Shown here: positions 44,679 through 52,933 of the stretch, in pieces
How positions within the stretch are numbered: position 1 is the first letter of the stretch
How the letters are laid out: each line of letters opens with the position of its first letter
Notes under the pieces: model-generated
Told to the model about the DNA's origin: nothing
The model's input: the letters and a program-made list of their open reading frames with translations, nothing else
Databases searched by the model: none
NCBI RefSeq assembly: GCF_000772045.1
Contig: NZ_CP009754.1
Span: 1-64,000 of the forward strand
Direction: 5' to 3'
Source of the DNA: Streptomyces sp. CCM_MD2014
Lineage (GTDB): Bacteria; Actinomycetota; Actinomycetes; Streptomycetales; Streptomycetaceae
DNA: 64,000 nt
Position numbers and translations under genes: made by a program

Positions 44679-45605
44679 TCAGCGGGCCTCTTCGGGCCAG
44701 TACAGACGCAGGGGGTTGTCGACCAGCAGTGCCCGCTGCTGCTCGGCGGTGGTGGCGATGTGCGGGATGTGGTCGACGAGCAGACCGTCGTCGGGCATGT
44801 GGTTCTTCAGGTTCGGGTGCGGCCAGTCGGTGCCCCACAGCGCCCGGTCGGTGAATTCCTCGACGACCTTGCGGGCGAAGGGCACCACGTCCCGGTAGGC
44901 CTGCCGCTCCCCGTCGAGCGCGGGCGGTCCCGAGACCGTCAGCCGCTCGGGGCAGGAGACCTTCACCCACACGTCGTTCGCCGCCACGAAACGCAGGAAG
45001 CGAGCGAACTCGGGTCCGTCCGCGCTGCGGGTGACATCGGGGCGCCCCATGTGGTCGATGACCAGCGGCACCGGCAGGGAGGCGAAGAACGGCTCCAGGT
45101 CGGGCAGGTCCGCCGCCTCGAAGTAGAGGACGACATGCCAGCCCAGCGGCGCCACCCGGCGGGCCACGGCATCCAGGGCCTCGCGCGGCGCCGCGTCCAC
45201 CAGGCGGCGGACGAAGTTGAAGCGCACCCCGCGCACCCCTGCGTCATGCAGCCGCCGCAGCTCCGCGTCGGTGACGTCCGGCCGTACCGTCGCCACCCCG
45301 CGGGCGCGACCGCCGGCCGCGTGCAGGGCGTCCACCAGGGCGCTGTTGTCCGCGCCGTGGCAGGTGGCCTGCACGATCACGTTGCGGTCGACGCCCAGAT
45401 GGTCGCGCAGCGCGAACAGGTCGTGCTTGGAGGCGTCGACCGGCGTGTACTTCCGCTCCGGGGCGAACGGGAACTCGGCGGCGGGGCCGAACACGTGGCA
45501 GTGGGCGTCCACCGCTCCCGGCGGCAGGACGAAGGCGGGCTTGGTCGGCCCCCGGTACCAGTCGAGCCAGCCCGGGGTGACCGCGGTGTCGTGGTCGCTC
45601 ATCAT
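44679..45605 (-). CDS. ligI: LigI-like 2-pyrone-4,6-dicarboxylate hydrolase (amidohydrolase)
   Basis: 308 residues. Amidohydrolase metal motif VDAHCHVFGP near residues 32-41; conserved FAPERKYTPVDAS follows. Later blocks are VIDHMGRPD near 180 and LWGTDWPHPNLKN with the catalytic Asp near 255. The combination is typical of LigI, which opens 2-pyrone-4,6-dicarboxylate to 4-oxalomesaconate in the protocatechuate 4,5-cleavage pathway without needing a divalent metal. The start has a GAGGAGC ribosome-binding site (ATG ATG at 45605/45602). Within the operon it precedes the transporter. Related lactonases cannot be excluded. Confidence 0.8.
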   Translation of the reverse strand: MMSDHDTAVTPGWLDWYRGPTKPAFVLPPGAVDAHCHVFGPAAEFPFAPERKYTPVDASKHDLFALRDHLGVDRNVIVQATCHGADNSALVDALHAAGGRARGVATVRPDVTDAELRRLHDAGVRGVRFNFVRRLVDAAPREALDAVARRVAPLGWHVVLYFEAADLPDLEPFFASLPVPLVIDHMGRPDVTRSADGPEFARFLRFVAANDVWVKVSCPERLTVSGPPALDGERQAYRDVVPFARKVVEEFTDRALWGTDWPHPNLKNHMPDDGLLVDHIPHIATTAEQQRALLVDNPLRLYWPEEAR

Positions 45606-45616
45606 GCTCCTCGGGT

Positions 45617-46300
45617 TCAGTCGACGTAGGTGAGGCCGAGCTCGGCCAGCGGGCCGCGCATGCCGTACATGTCCAGGCCCAGCTCGCCGGTCCGGAACCG
45701 CTCCCGCTTGCCCTCCTCCGCGGCCTCGCGGCGCGCGGACGCCTCGGCGACCTCGGCGGCTCGGGCGGCCGGCACGACCACCACGCCGTCGGCGTCGGCG
45801 ACGATCACGTCACCAGGGTTGACCAGGGCGTTCGCCACGACGACGGGCACGTTCACCGAACCCAGGGTGGCCTTGACGGTGCCCTTGGCGTTGACCGCCC
45901 GGGAGAACACGGGGAAGTCCATCCGGCGCAGGTCGTCCACGTCACGGCAGCCGCCGTCGATCACCAGGCCCCGGGCGCCCCGGGCGCGCAGCGAGGTGGC
46001 GAGCAGCTCCCCGAAGAAGCCGTCCTCGCTCTCGGTGGTGCAGCCGGCCACCACCACGTCGCCCTCGCGCACCTGCTCGGCGGCGACGTGCAGCATCCAG
46101 TTGTCGCCCGGCTGCAGCAGCGCCGTCACCGCGGTGCCGCACAGCTTCGCTCCCTCGTACACGGGCCGCATGTAGGGGCGCATCAGGCCGAGGCGGCCCA
46201 TCGCCTCGTGCACGGTCGCGACCCCGAACCGCGACAGGGCCTCGACCGCGGCCGGGTCGGCGCGGTCGACGGTCCGGTGGACGACTCCGAGGTGGTGCAT
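45617..46300 (-). CDS. ligK: LigK-like 4-carboxy-4-hydroxy-2-oxoadipate aldolase
   Basis: 227 residues from ATG 46300 (MHHLGVVHRTVDR) with an AGGAGCC ribosome-binding site. RraA-like fold: ATVHEAMGRLGLM near residue 27, the GD-x-W block LLQPGDNWMLHVA near 65, VIDGGCRDVDDLRRMDFPVF near 115 with the catalytic Arg and Asp, and an NPGDVIVADADGVVVVP strand near 165. Family members cleave 4-carboxy-4-hydroxy-2-oxoadipate to pyruvate and oxaloacetate and decarboxylate oxaloacetate, the last step of the protocatechuate 4,5 and gallate routes. Context with LigI- and LigJ-like genes supports this over a plain RraA regulator. Confidence 0.82.
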   Translation of the reverse strand: MHHLGVVHRTVDRADPAAVEALSRFGVATVHEAMGRLGLMRPYMRPVYEGAKLCGTAVTALLQPGDNWMLHVAAEQVREGDVVVAGCTTESEDGFFGELLATSLRARGARGLVIDGGCRDVDDLRRMDFPVFSRAVNAKGTVKATLGSVNVPVVVANALVNPGDVIVADADGVVVVPAARAAEVAEASARREAAEEGKRERFRTGELGLDMYGMRGPLAELGLTYVD

Positions 46301-46364
46301 GGTGCGGCTCCTTGCTTCTGCGGGCATTCTCGGCCCGTGGTGAACGGTCGGGGACGGCGGGGGA

Positions 46365-47390
46365 TCAGCGGCCCTGGGCGGTCAGCCGGGCGTCGAGGCG
46401 GGGGTAGACCCGCCGCGCGTTGCGCTCCTCGACGGCCGCCAGGTCCTCGGGGGTCAAGCCCGCCTTCTCGACGTAGCGGCGGGTGTCGTCGAAGTGGTGG
46501 CCGGTGCGCGGGTCGATGCCGCGCACCGCGCCGACCATCTCGGAGGCGAAGAGGACGTTCTCCACGGGCATCACCTCCAGCAGCAGGTCGATGCCCGGCT
46601 GGTGGTAGACACAGGTGTCGAAGAAGACGTTGCGCAGCAGCGACTCCTCCGGCTCCGGCCGGCCGAGCGCCTGCGCCAGCCCTCGGAAGCGGCCCCAGTG
46701 GTACGGCACCGCGCCGCCGCCGTGCGGGATCACCAGCCGCAGGCCGGGGAAGTCGGCGAACAGGTCACCGGCCAGCAGCTGCATGAACGCGGTGGTGTCG
46801 GCGTTGAGGTAGTGCGCCCCGGTGGTGTGGAAGGCCGGGTTGCAGCTGGTGGAGACGTGCACCATGGCCGGCACGTCCAGCTCGACGAGCTTCTCCCACA
46901 CCGGGTACCAGGACCGGTCGGTCAGCGGCGGAGCGGTCCAGTGGCCGCCGCTCGGGTCCGGGTTGAGGTTGACGGTGACCGCGCCCAGCTCCAGCACCGC
47001 CCGCTCGATCTCCGGGACGACGGTGGCCGGGTCCACGCCGGGGGACTGTGGCAGCATGGCGCCGGGGACGAAACGGTCCGGGTACAGCTCGGACACGCGG
47101 TGGCACAGGTCGTTGCAGATCCGCGCCCAGGCGGCGGACGTGGCGAAGTCGCCGACGTGGTGCGCCATGAACGAGGCGCGGGGGGAGAAGACGGTGACGT
47201 CGATGCCGCGCTCGTCCATCAGCCGCAGCTGGTTGGTCTCGATCGACTCGCGTATCTCGTCGTCGCCGATCGCCGGACCCGCCGGGTCGGGCGCCAGTGG
47301 CGGGTCGGTGAGCGCGGCCACCTGCGCGTCCCGCCACTGCCCGAGGGGGGCGGGGGCCGTGGTGTAGTGACCGTGGATGTCGATGATCAC
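46365..47390 (-). CDS. ligJ: LigJ-like 4-oxalomesaconate hydratase (amidohydrolase superfamily)
   Basis: 341 residues beginning MIIDIHGHYTTAPA with the metal-binding H-x-H. Other blocks: VTVFSPRASFMAHH near 65, MVHVSTSCNPAFHTTGAHYL near 180, LVIPHGGGAVPYHWGR near 228, VLFASEMVGAVRG near 283. These match LigJ, which hydrates 4-oxalomesaconate to 4-carboxy-4-hydroxy-2-oxoadipate. The ATG at 47390 overlaps the PrpF stop (4 nt), so the tautomerase and hydratase are coupled, as is sensible for consecutive steps. Confidence 0.82.
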   Translation of the reverse strand: MIIDIHGHYTTAPAPLGQWRDAQVAALTDPPLAPDPAGPAIGDDEIRESIETNQLRLMDERGIDVTVFSPRASFMAHHVGDFATSAAWARICNDLCHRVSELYPDRFVPGAMLPQSPGVDPATVVPEIERAVLELGAVTVNLNPDPSGGHWTAPPLTDRSWYPVWEKLVELDVPAMVHVSTSCNPAFHTTGAHYLNADTTAFMQLLAGDLFADFPGLRLVIPHGGGAVPYHWGRFRGLAQALGRPEPEESLLRNVFFDTCVYHQPGIDLLLEVMPVENVLFASEMVGAVRGIDPRTGHHFDDTRRYVEKAGLTPEDLAAVEERNARRVYPRLDARLTAQGR

Positions 47391-48574
47391 GCGTGCTTCT
47401 CCTGACGGGTGGGAATGGGGTCCCAGACGGATGGGGGAACGAGCAGGTCGCCGGCCATGAGCAGGCGAGCGGTGCGTAGCAGCGCGGAGCGGGTCACCCG
47501 CTGCGGGTCGTCGGGGTGGAGGCCGAGGGTGACGCTGAATTCGCCGGACGGGTGCTCGACGGAGACGGTGGGCTCCGTGCCGGACACCCCGGCCGCCACG
47601 TCCCGGGCGACGGTGCCCTCGATGACGCAGGCGGTGGCGGCGGTGACGGCGGCCAGCACGCCGATCGACTGGTGGCAGACCCGGGGAATGAGGCTGCGGG
47701 TGGTGAGCGTGCCGCCGTGCCGAGGCGGCGCGACCAGGGTCATCTTCGGATAGTTCCGCCCGCTGACGTCACCGAGGCCCATCGCCTCTCCGCACACCAG
47801 GCGCAGCGCCTCCACGCGGGCCTTGAGTGCCTCGTCGGCGTCGATGCCCGCGGGGGACTCGTAGCCTGTGGCGCCCAGACGGGCGGCCTCGACGATCACC
47901 AGCGGCTGGCCGTTGTCGATCAGCGTGACGTCCACGGCGCCCACCCCCGGTACCTCCACGGTGTCCCGTGCGCGCCCCGTGGGCAGCAGGGACCCCGCGA
48001 CGGAACCGGCGGTGTCGAGGAAACCGATCTCGACCGGGGCGGCGGTGCCGGGAACGCCGTCGATACGGGCGGCGCCCTCGTAGGAGACGTGCCGTGTCCC
48101 GTCGGCGGCGACGGGGGTGGCGACGGTGATCTCGGCGACCACACCGGTGTTCCGGGTCAGCACCCGGGCCGTCGTACGGTCCCCGGTCGGTACGACCATG
48201 CCGGTCTCCACGGCGAAGGGCAGCACGGCGGCGAGCATGTTGCCGCAGTTGGCCGACGTGTCGACGGTGTTCCCGTCGGGCTGCACCTGTGCGAAGGTCC
48301 ATTCCACGTCGATCCCGGCCTGCGTGCTCGGGCACACCAGGCCGGTCTTGCTGGTCAGGGGGTGTGCCCCGCCGATGCCGTCGATCTGCCGCGGGTCCGG
48401 CGAGCCCAGCGCCGCCAGCAGCACGGCGTCCCGCAGGTTGGTGTCGGCGGGCAGCAGCCGCGCGTCGAAGAAGGGCCCGCGTGAGGTGCCGCCCCGCATG
48501 AACAGGCACGGAATCGCGGTCTGGGAACCGCGTCGGATGACCTCGCGGGCCCGGGCGGCTGCGACGGCGGACAT
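47387..48574 (-). CDS. PrpF-family isomerase, likely 4-oxalomesaconate tautomerase
   Basis: 395 residues from ATG 48574 (AAGGAGC ribosome-binding site); a longer start at 48613 is less likely. PrpF fold landmarks: IPCLFMRGGTSRGPFFD near residue 20, IDGIGGAHPLTSKTGLV near 65, VDTSANCGNMLAAV near 105, and PRVCHQSIGVLAAVTAATAC near 315. PrpF relatives include GalD and LigU, which tautomerise or isomerise 4-oxalomesaconate. As first gene of an operon with LigJ-, LigK- and LigI-like genes that is the most likely role. Divergent from the GntR gene. Confidence 0.82.
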   Translation of the reverse strand: MSAVAAARAREVIRRGSQTAIPCLFMRGGTSRGPFFDARLLPADTNLRDAVLLAALGSPDPRQIDGIGGAHPLTSKTGLVCPSTQAGIDVEWTFAQVQPDGNTVDTSANCGNMLAAVLPFAVETGMVVPTGDRTTARVLTRNTGVVAEITVATPVAADGTRHVSYEGAARIDGVPGTAAPVEIGFLDTAGSVAGSLLPTGRARDTVEVPGVGAVDVTLIDNGQPLVIVEAARLGATGYESPAGIDADEALKARVEALRLVCGEAMGLGDVSGRNYPKMTLVAPPRHGGTLTTRSLIPRVCHQSIGVLAAVTAATACVIEGTVARDVAAGVSGTEPTVSVEHPSGEFSVTLGLHPDDPQRVTRSALLRTARLLMAGDLLVPPSVWDPIPTRQEKHA

Positions 48575-48657
48575 GGTCGCTCCTTCGGTGGACGGATCCG
48601 ACGCGGTGGACACAGGGGAGCGCCGGGGTGATGTGAAGATGCGAGGAAGCTAAATCA

Positions 48658-48676
48658 TCAACGAGATTGTTGACAA
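48658..48676. promoter_or_regulatory. candidate GntR/FCD operator
   Basis: TCAAC, six bases, GTTGA (48658-48673) overlapping TTGTTGACAA in the divergent promoter region. TTGT-n-ACAA sites are typical of FCD-type GntR regulators. It lies about 84 nt from the PrpF start and 123 nt from the regulator start. Confidence 0.5.
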
Positions 48677-48798
48677 GATGTTCCGAAGAAAATGCTGACC
48701 AAATGGATCCCGGGTGCGGCCGCCTCCGTACCGCACACTAGGGTTCTCCCTGCGAGGGCCGCCGAGTATGGACGGAAGACGAGGGAGAGGTCGACGGA

Positions 48799-49464
48799 GT
48801 GACGGACAAGCTTACGGGCGCTGCCGGCCGGGAGTATGTGGCGAACACCATCAGGCAGGCCCTGCGCTCCGGGGACCTGGTGCCCGGGCAGCGGCTCGTC
48901 GAACTCGACCTCGCGGAGTCCTACGGCGCCACACGCGGCGCCGTCCGCGAGGCGCTGCAGGACCTGGCGGCCGAGGACATCGTCGAGATCGTCCCCCGCC
49001 GCGGCGCCCGGATCCGCGCCGTTTCCGTCGAGGAAGCCGTGCAGATCACCGAGTGCCGGTCGGCACTCGAGCAGCTGTGCGCGCGCAAGGCGGCCACCCG
49101 GGCGGACGAGGAGCAGCGCGCCGAGCTGCGTCTGATCGGCGTCGACATGCGGCAGGCCGTCGCCGACGGGGCCTGGGACACGTACTCCGCCCTCAACCAG
49201 CGCCTCCACGAACTCGTCATCGAGGCCAGCGGACAGGAAGTCGCCCGCCGTCAACTCGAGCGGCTGAACGGGCCGATGGTCCGCTTCCAGTTCCGGCTCG
49301 CCCTGCGGCCCGGACGCCCCGCCCAGTCCCTGCCGCAGCACCTGGCGATCATCGACGCGGTCGCCGGCGGCGACCCCGACGCGGCGGCGCGGGCAGCCGC
49401 AGCGCACCTGGACGACGTGATCGAACAGCTCAAGTCGTCGGCCGCACAGACCGCGGCACCCTGA
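48799..49464 (+). CDS. GntR-family regulator, FCD type
   Basis: 221 residues. Winged helix-turn-helix at about residues 10-75 (VPGQRLVELDLAESYGATRGAVREAL, in part) and an all-helical FCD ligand domain at about 82-210 with metal-type residues (ITECRSALEQLCAR, ALNQRLHELVIEASG, LPQHLAIIDAVAGGD). The GTG start at 48799 lies 11 nt after a GAGAGG sequence. It is divergent from the aromatic catabolic operon and probably represses it until a pathway acid binds. Confidence 0.85.
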   Translation: MTDKLTGAAGREYVANTIRQALRSGDLVPGQRLVELDLAESYGATRGAVREALQDLAAEDIVEIVPRRGARIRAVSVEEAVQITECRSALEQLCARKAATRADEEQRAELRLIGVDMRQAVADGAWDTYSALNQRLHELVIEASGQEVARRQLERLNGPMVRFQFRLALRPGRPAQSLPQHLAIIDAVAGGDPDAAARAAAAHLDDVIEQLKSSAAQTAAP

Positions 49465-49551
49465 CGACGAAGGGTTCACCCTCTGCGGCAGCACCGGTTG
49501 CCGCTGCCCAGTGACGGTACGCGGCGGCCGCGTACCCGGCCGTGGTGCCGA

Positions 49552-49839
49552 TCACCGAGACCCACGAGCCGCGTCGGGGGCGACGGGCTTGTACGAGCCT
49601 GGCGCCGAGTGGTCTGCCCGACTGGATCGGTGTCCCTTGCCGACCACGAGGATGTCCCGGCCCGCGTGGTCGACGCCGGTCACCTTGGGGCTGCGGCAGC
49701 AGCAGTCGCGGCATACGACGATGCGGCACGGCACGGGGCCGGTGGCCGTCGCAGGCCTCTCGTCGTCCGTCGTTGGTCCGGTCGGGGCCGTCGTTGGTCC
49801 GGTCGAGTCCGTCGTTGGTCCCCTCGGTGTCGCGGGCAT
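49552..49839 (-). CDS. truncated (2Fe-2S) ferredoxin-like protein under a cobalamin riboswitch
   Basis: 95 residues from ATG 49839. A leader made of three PTT(D/A)xTG repeats (encoded by a 21-bp tandem repeat) is followed by CRIVVCRDCCCRSPKVTGVDHA. That matches the N-terminal Cys cluster of actinobacterial (2Fe-2S) ferredoxin-domain proteins linked to B12 genes. The normal continuation with the second Cys pair is absent; after DHA the sequence changes to an unrelated tail (GRDILVVGKGHRSS). The gene therefore seems truncated and fused. It follows a cobalamin riboswitch on the same strand, so its expression should fall when B12 is present. It converges on the GntR gene. Confidence 0.55.
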   Translation of the reverse strand: MPATPRGPTTDSTGPTTAPTGPTTDDERPATATGPVPCRIVVCRDCCCRSPKVTGVDHAGRDILVVGKGHRSSRADHSAPGSYKPVAPDAARGSR

Positions 49840-49889
49840 GCGGCGCCGTCCCTCTCTCCGGGGAGATCCGCCCCTGTGGTCCGTCGAGG

Positions 49890-50050
49890 AGGCGACCGCG
49901 TGAGTCTCCTGGCTCTCGGGGCGATGCTCGTCCCGGCCTTCCCACCCGTTGCGGGGCAGTGGCCTGTCGGGACTCGCTCGCCGATCACAGTGGTGGGACC
50001 GCGCCGGATTCACACCGGCTTCCTCGTTCCGCCGGCGCTCTGTCGTCCGT
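49890..50050 (-). ncRNA. cobalamin riboswitch (minus strand)
   Basis: Read on the minus strand it contains the conserved blocks in order: GGAA near 50030, GCCGGTGTGAATCCGGCGC, GGTCCCACCACTGTGA, a CACTGCCCCGCAACGGGTGG arm, and GCCAGGAGACTC (the B12-box region) near 49902-49915. Boundaries are approximate. It sits between the ferric-reductase-like gene and the truncated ferredoxin-like gene and would control the latter. Confidence 0.85.
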
Positions 50051-50096
50051 CATCGTCCCATCCCGGTACGTCCTCCGGCCCGCCCGGTGCCGGCCG

Positions 50097-51077
50097 TCAG
50101 TCCGTCTCCTGGGCGTGCGGGGCCGTCGCGGGCGGATGGGTCGGCCGGTCCCGTCCGCCGTCGCGACCGGACACCACCGCGACGACCAGCCCGACGACAA
50201 CGGCCCCGACCGCGAGCCGTCCCGCCCCCCGTACCCACCACCCCGGCCTGGCCACGTCCCTGCCGGGTGGACCCAGTCGTTCGGCCCGCCTGGCGGGCCG
50301 CAGCAGACGGACCAACAGGAGTACCGCGACCGGGAGTTGCAGCACCCAAAGGACGGTGCGCGGCCACTCCCCGTACCAGACGTTGGTTCCGTACAGCAGC
50401 GTGTGCCACACGCTCAGCACGTAGACGACGATCACGAACCGGTGGAGCCGTCGCCAGGTGTTCGCTCCGATGCGGTGCCGGACGTAGAAGAGCAGCCCCA
50501 GCGGAATCGCCAGGTAGAGGGCACCCTGGCCGATGGGGATGGCGATCCGGCCGGTTCCGGAGTCGTACCAGCCGGGCACGAAGCTGTCGGCGAAGGCCAC
50601 CCAGAGCCGTTCCGCCCAGTCCACCTCGGTCTCGTAGCGTACGAGTTCCGCCGCGAACATCAGCGCGTGGGCGAACATCAGCGCCATGGTCGTCAGGCTC
50701 GTGGTGCGGTGCCAGCGCTCCAGCACCTGCCGGGAGACCGGCAGCCGGACTGGTCGCGGCCCCGACAACAACAGGCCGAGCATGACCGTGCCCCACGCCC
50801 ACAGCAGCCCCGACCAGCCGAACGCCTGGCTGAGCAAGTACATCCAGTAGGTGCCGGCATCGTCCATGAACGGCATGACCGCGACGGTGTCCGAAGCACC
50901 CGACTCCATGCGGGCCCACAGGAGGGCGAACACAAGCGCGGTAACCACCACCGACGCGGTGGCGTCGGGAAGGGCGGACCGCAGATCGCCACGCAGAGCG
51001 ACACGGTCCCCGGGAGGCCGCAGCCGTCCGGGCGGGGCCACTGCCCCGTCTTCGTCCGGCCTCGTGTCTGACGTCAT
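50097..51077 (-). CDS. ferric-reductase-like transmembrane haem protein
   Basis: About 326 residues from ATG 51077 (GGGAGG upstream). Seven or so hydrophobic segments with paired His residues in LERWHRTTSLTTMALMFAHA (near residue 115-133) and WRRLHRFVIVVYVLSVWHTL (near 205-223) fit the ferric-reductase/NOX/YedZ b-type haem core. There is no FAD or NAD domain, so it needs a partner. The C-terminus is a basic loop plus a final span and a Pro/His-rich tail. Probable electron transfer across the membrane; substrate unknown. It lies upstream of a cobalamin riboswitch on the same strand. Confidence 0.7.
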   Translation of the reverse strand: MTSDTRPDEDGAVAPPGRLRPPGDRVALRGDLRSALPDATASVVVTALVFALLWARMESGASDTVAVMPFMDDAGTYWMYLLSQAFGWSGLLWAWGTVMLGLLLSGPRPVRLPVSRQVLERWHRTTSLTTMALMFAHALMFAAELVRYETEVDWAERLWVAFADSFVPGWYDSGTGRIAIPIGQGALYLAIPLGLLFYVRHRIGANTWRRLHRFVIVVYVLSVWHTLLYGTNVWYGEWPRTVLWVLQLPVAVLLLVRLLRPARRAERLGPPGRDVARPGWWVRGAGRLAVGAVVVGLVVAVVSGRDGGRDRPTHPPATAPHAQETD

Positions 51078-51339
51078 CAGGGGCCTCCCGGTCACGGGTC
51101 ACCGCAGCAGCAGCGGTGCTCATGTGGCGTCATGTGGCGTGGGGCAACAAGTCTGGCCGATGAGAGAGTGATCTCCAGAGGCTCTATCCGGCCAGAGCCG
51201 CCACGAGGACTGCACGGGGGGCCACACCTGGTTTCTGCCGCCCCTCCCCATGCAAGACAACAGCCGAAGCCCCACTGCCGCGGGAATGGACGCGCCTCTG
51301 CGCTGATGCACGCAGTCGGTTCGCGCCTCCCGTCCGCCC

Positions 51340-51515
51340 GGACGCCGGCGGCGCGACGCCAGAGGGAACCCGGTGCGAGTCCGGGACTGTCCCGCAGCGG
51401 TGAGTGGGAACGAAAGCCGTCGATGTCACTGGGCCCGCGTCAGGGCCGGGGAAGAGACGGCCGGCAGGTGTCCGCCCTTTCGGCGGACGAGCCCGCGAGT
51501 CCGAAGACCTGCCAC
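51340..51515 (+). ncRNA. cobalamin riboswitch (plus strand)
   Basis: Conserved blocks in order: GAGGGAACCCGGTGCGAGTC near 51361, GGGACTGTCCCGCAGCGGTGA near 51382-51402, a variable arm, and GCGAGTCCGAAGACCTGCCA near 51494-51513, ending in the usual pairing with GGCAGGTG at 51461-51468. It is a complete B12 riboswitch by pattern. The sequence that follows is a truncated asparagine synthetase gene, not a B12 gene. Confidence 0.88.
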
Positions 51516-51569
51516 TGCGCCCGCGTTGCGCGCGGGCCGTGCACGTGACCTCGTGGACTGGGTCGGCTG

Positions 51570-52423
51570 GACGCCCAGGCCCCCTCGCCGACCCCGGGGT
51601 CCGTGCCGAGGTCGTCCGCGCCCGGGACCTGCCGGCCGGCCTCGGCGACATGGACGCCTCCCTGTACCTGCTCTTCCGGGCGATCCGCGACCACTCCACC
51701 GTGGCGCTGTCCGGCGAGTCCGCCGACGAGGTCTTCGGCGGATACCTGCAGTTCTTCGACGAGGAGGCACGCCGCGCCGACACCTTCCCCTGGCTGGTGT
51801 CGATGATCCGCCACATGGGGGAGGACACGGACGTGCTGCGCCCCGAGCTGACGGCGGAACTGGACCTGCCCGCGTACGTCGCCGACGGCTACCGCGACGC
51901 CGTGGCCGGCATCCGGCGCCTGGACGGCGAGAGCGACTTCGAGTACCGGATGCGGCGGATCTGCCACCTGCACCTGACCCGCTTCGTGCGCATCCTGCTC
52001 GACCGCAAGGACCGCGCCAGCATGGCCGTCGGCCTGGAGGTCCGCGTCCCCTTCTGCGACCACCGGCTCGTCGAGTACGTGTACAACACCCCCTGGGCGC
52101 TGAAGTCCTTCGACGGCCGGGAGAAGACCCTGCTGCGCGAGGCGACCGCGGACGTGCTGCCGCAGTCCGTCTACGACCGGGTCAAGAGCCCCTACCCGTC
52201 CACCCAGGACCCCCAGTACGCGGCAGCCCTCCAGGACCAGGCCAAGGACCTGCTCACCCGCACCGGCCACCCCGTCTTCGACCTCGTCGACCCCGGCCGC
52301 CTGCGGCGGGCCGCCGAACGGAAGGCGCCGATGAACAGCCAGACGGACCGGCGCGGCCTGGAACGAGCCCTCGACCTCGCCCTCTGGCTGGACCTCTACC
52401 AGCCCGAACTGGATCTGAGCTGA
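51570..52423 (+). pseudogene. asnB: C-terminal half of a class B asparagine synthetase
   Basis: About 284 codons of the synthetase domain, beginning around PLADPGVRAEVVRARDLPAG. It includes VALSGESADEVFGGY (ATP-site loop), DRASMAVGLEVRVPFCDHRLVEY (in part) and RVKSPYPSTQDPQYAAAL, and ends LDLYQPELDLS. The whole N-terminal glutaminase domain and the SGG-x-DS pyrophosphate loop are absent, so it cannot make asparagine. The coding stretch starts about 55 nt after the cobalamin riboswitch. This is best explained by a deletion that joined the riboswitch leader of a lost gene to the interior of asnB. Confidence 0.85.
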
Positions 52424-52504
52424 ACGACTCGTCCCTGGACCTGTCCTGTCGGCCCGGATGCCCGGGTGCCCGTGTGCCCGGTGCCCCGGCGGGTCGGTGC
52501 TTCC

Positions 52505-52538
52505 CTCCGCCCGGCCCCGGGAGAGGGGCCGGGCGGAG
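52505..52538. terminator. perfect 14-bp stem-loop between convergent genes
   Basis: CTCCGCCCGGCCCC, loop GGGAGA, then the exact complement. It separates the asnB fragment (plus) from the antitoxin-like gene (minus). Confidence 0.85.
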
Positions 52539-52590
52539 CTGAACGGTTCGGCACGGACAGGACACGGGGCTCGTACGCGACGGCGTGTCG

Positions 52591-52788
52591 TCAGTCCTTC
52601 TTGTCGCCCAGCTTCTCGATGTAGTCCTGGGCCTTGTCGACGGCGGCGTCGATCTTGTCACTGTGCTTGCCGCCGGTCTTGTCGTCGATGAGGTCGCCGG
52701 CCTTCTCCAGACCACTGGTGATCTTGTCACCGTGCTCCTCGGCGACATCCTCCAGCTTGTCCTTGAGGTGCTTCAGGCTGTCGAACAT
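52591..52788 (-). CDS. MT0933-type small antitoxin-like protein
   Basis: 65 residues, highly charged and helical (MFDSLKHLKDKLEDVAEEHG, then TGGKHSDKIDAAVDKAQDYI), matching the MT0933/Rv0909 antitoxin-like family of actinomycetes. A GGGGG-rich ribosome-binding site precedes ATG 52788. The Mycobacterium relative is paired with a toxin, but Streptomyces members often stand alone, and no toxin gene is adjacent here, so a general stress or structural role is equally possible. Confidence 0.75.
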   Translation of the reverse strand: MFDSLKHLKDKLEDVAEEHGDKITSGLEKAGDLIDDKTGGKHSDKIDAAVDKAQDYIEKLGDKKD

Positions 52789-52933
52789 GAACCGTCCCCC
52801 TTCTACAGGGCTGTAGTAGTCAGGTGCTCATGATCTCACCCGTAAACGGCCCGAAGGGCCGAGCAGGGCGTGAAGCCGAAGGTCGGCCCGGTCCCTGCCC
52901 GGCGACCGGCGCCGTACCGCAGCCGTCAAGCGT

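Noticed and set aside
52591..52788. A complete toxin-antitoxin pair
   Set aside because: No toxin-like gene lies next to the antitoxin-like gene; the neighbours are a terminator, an asnB fragment and an exporter.
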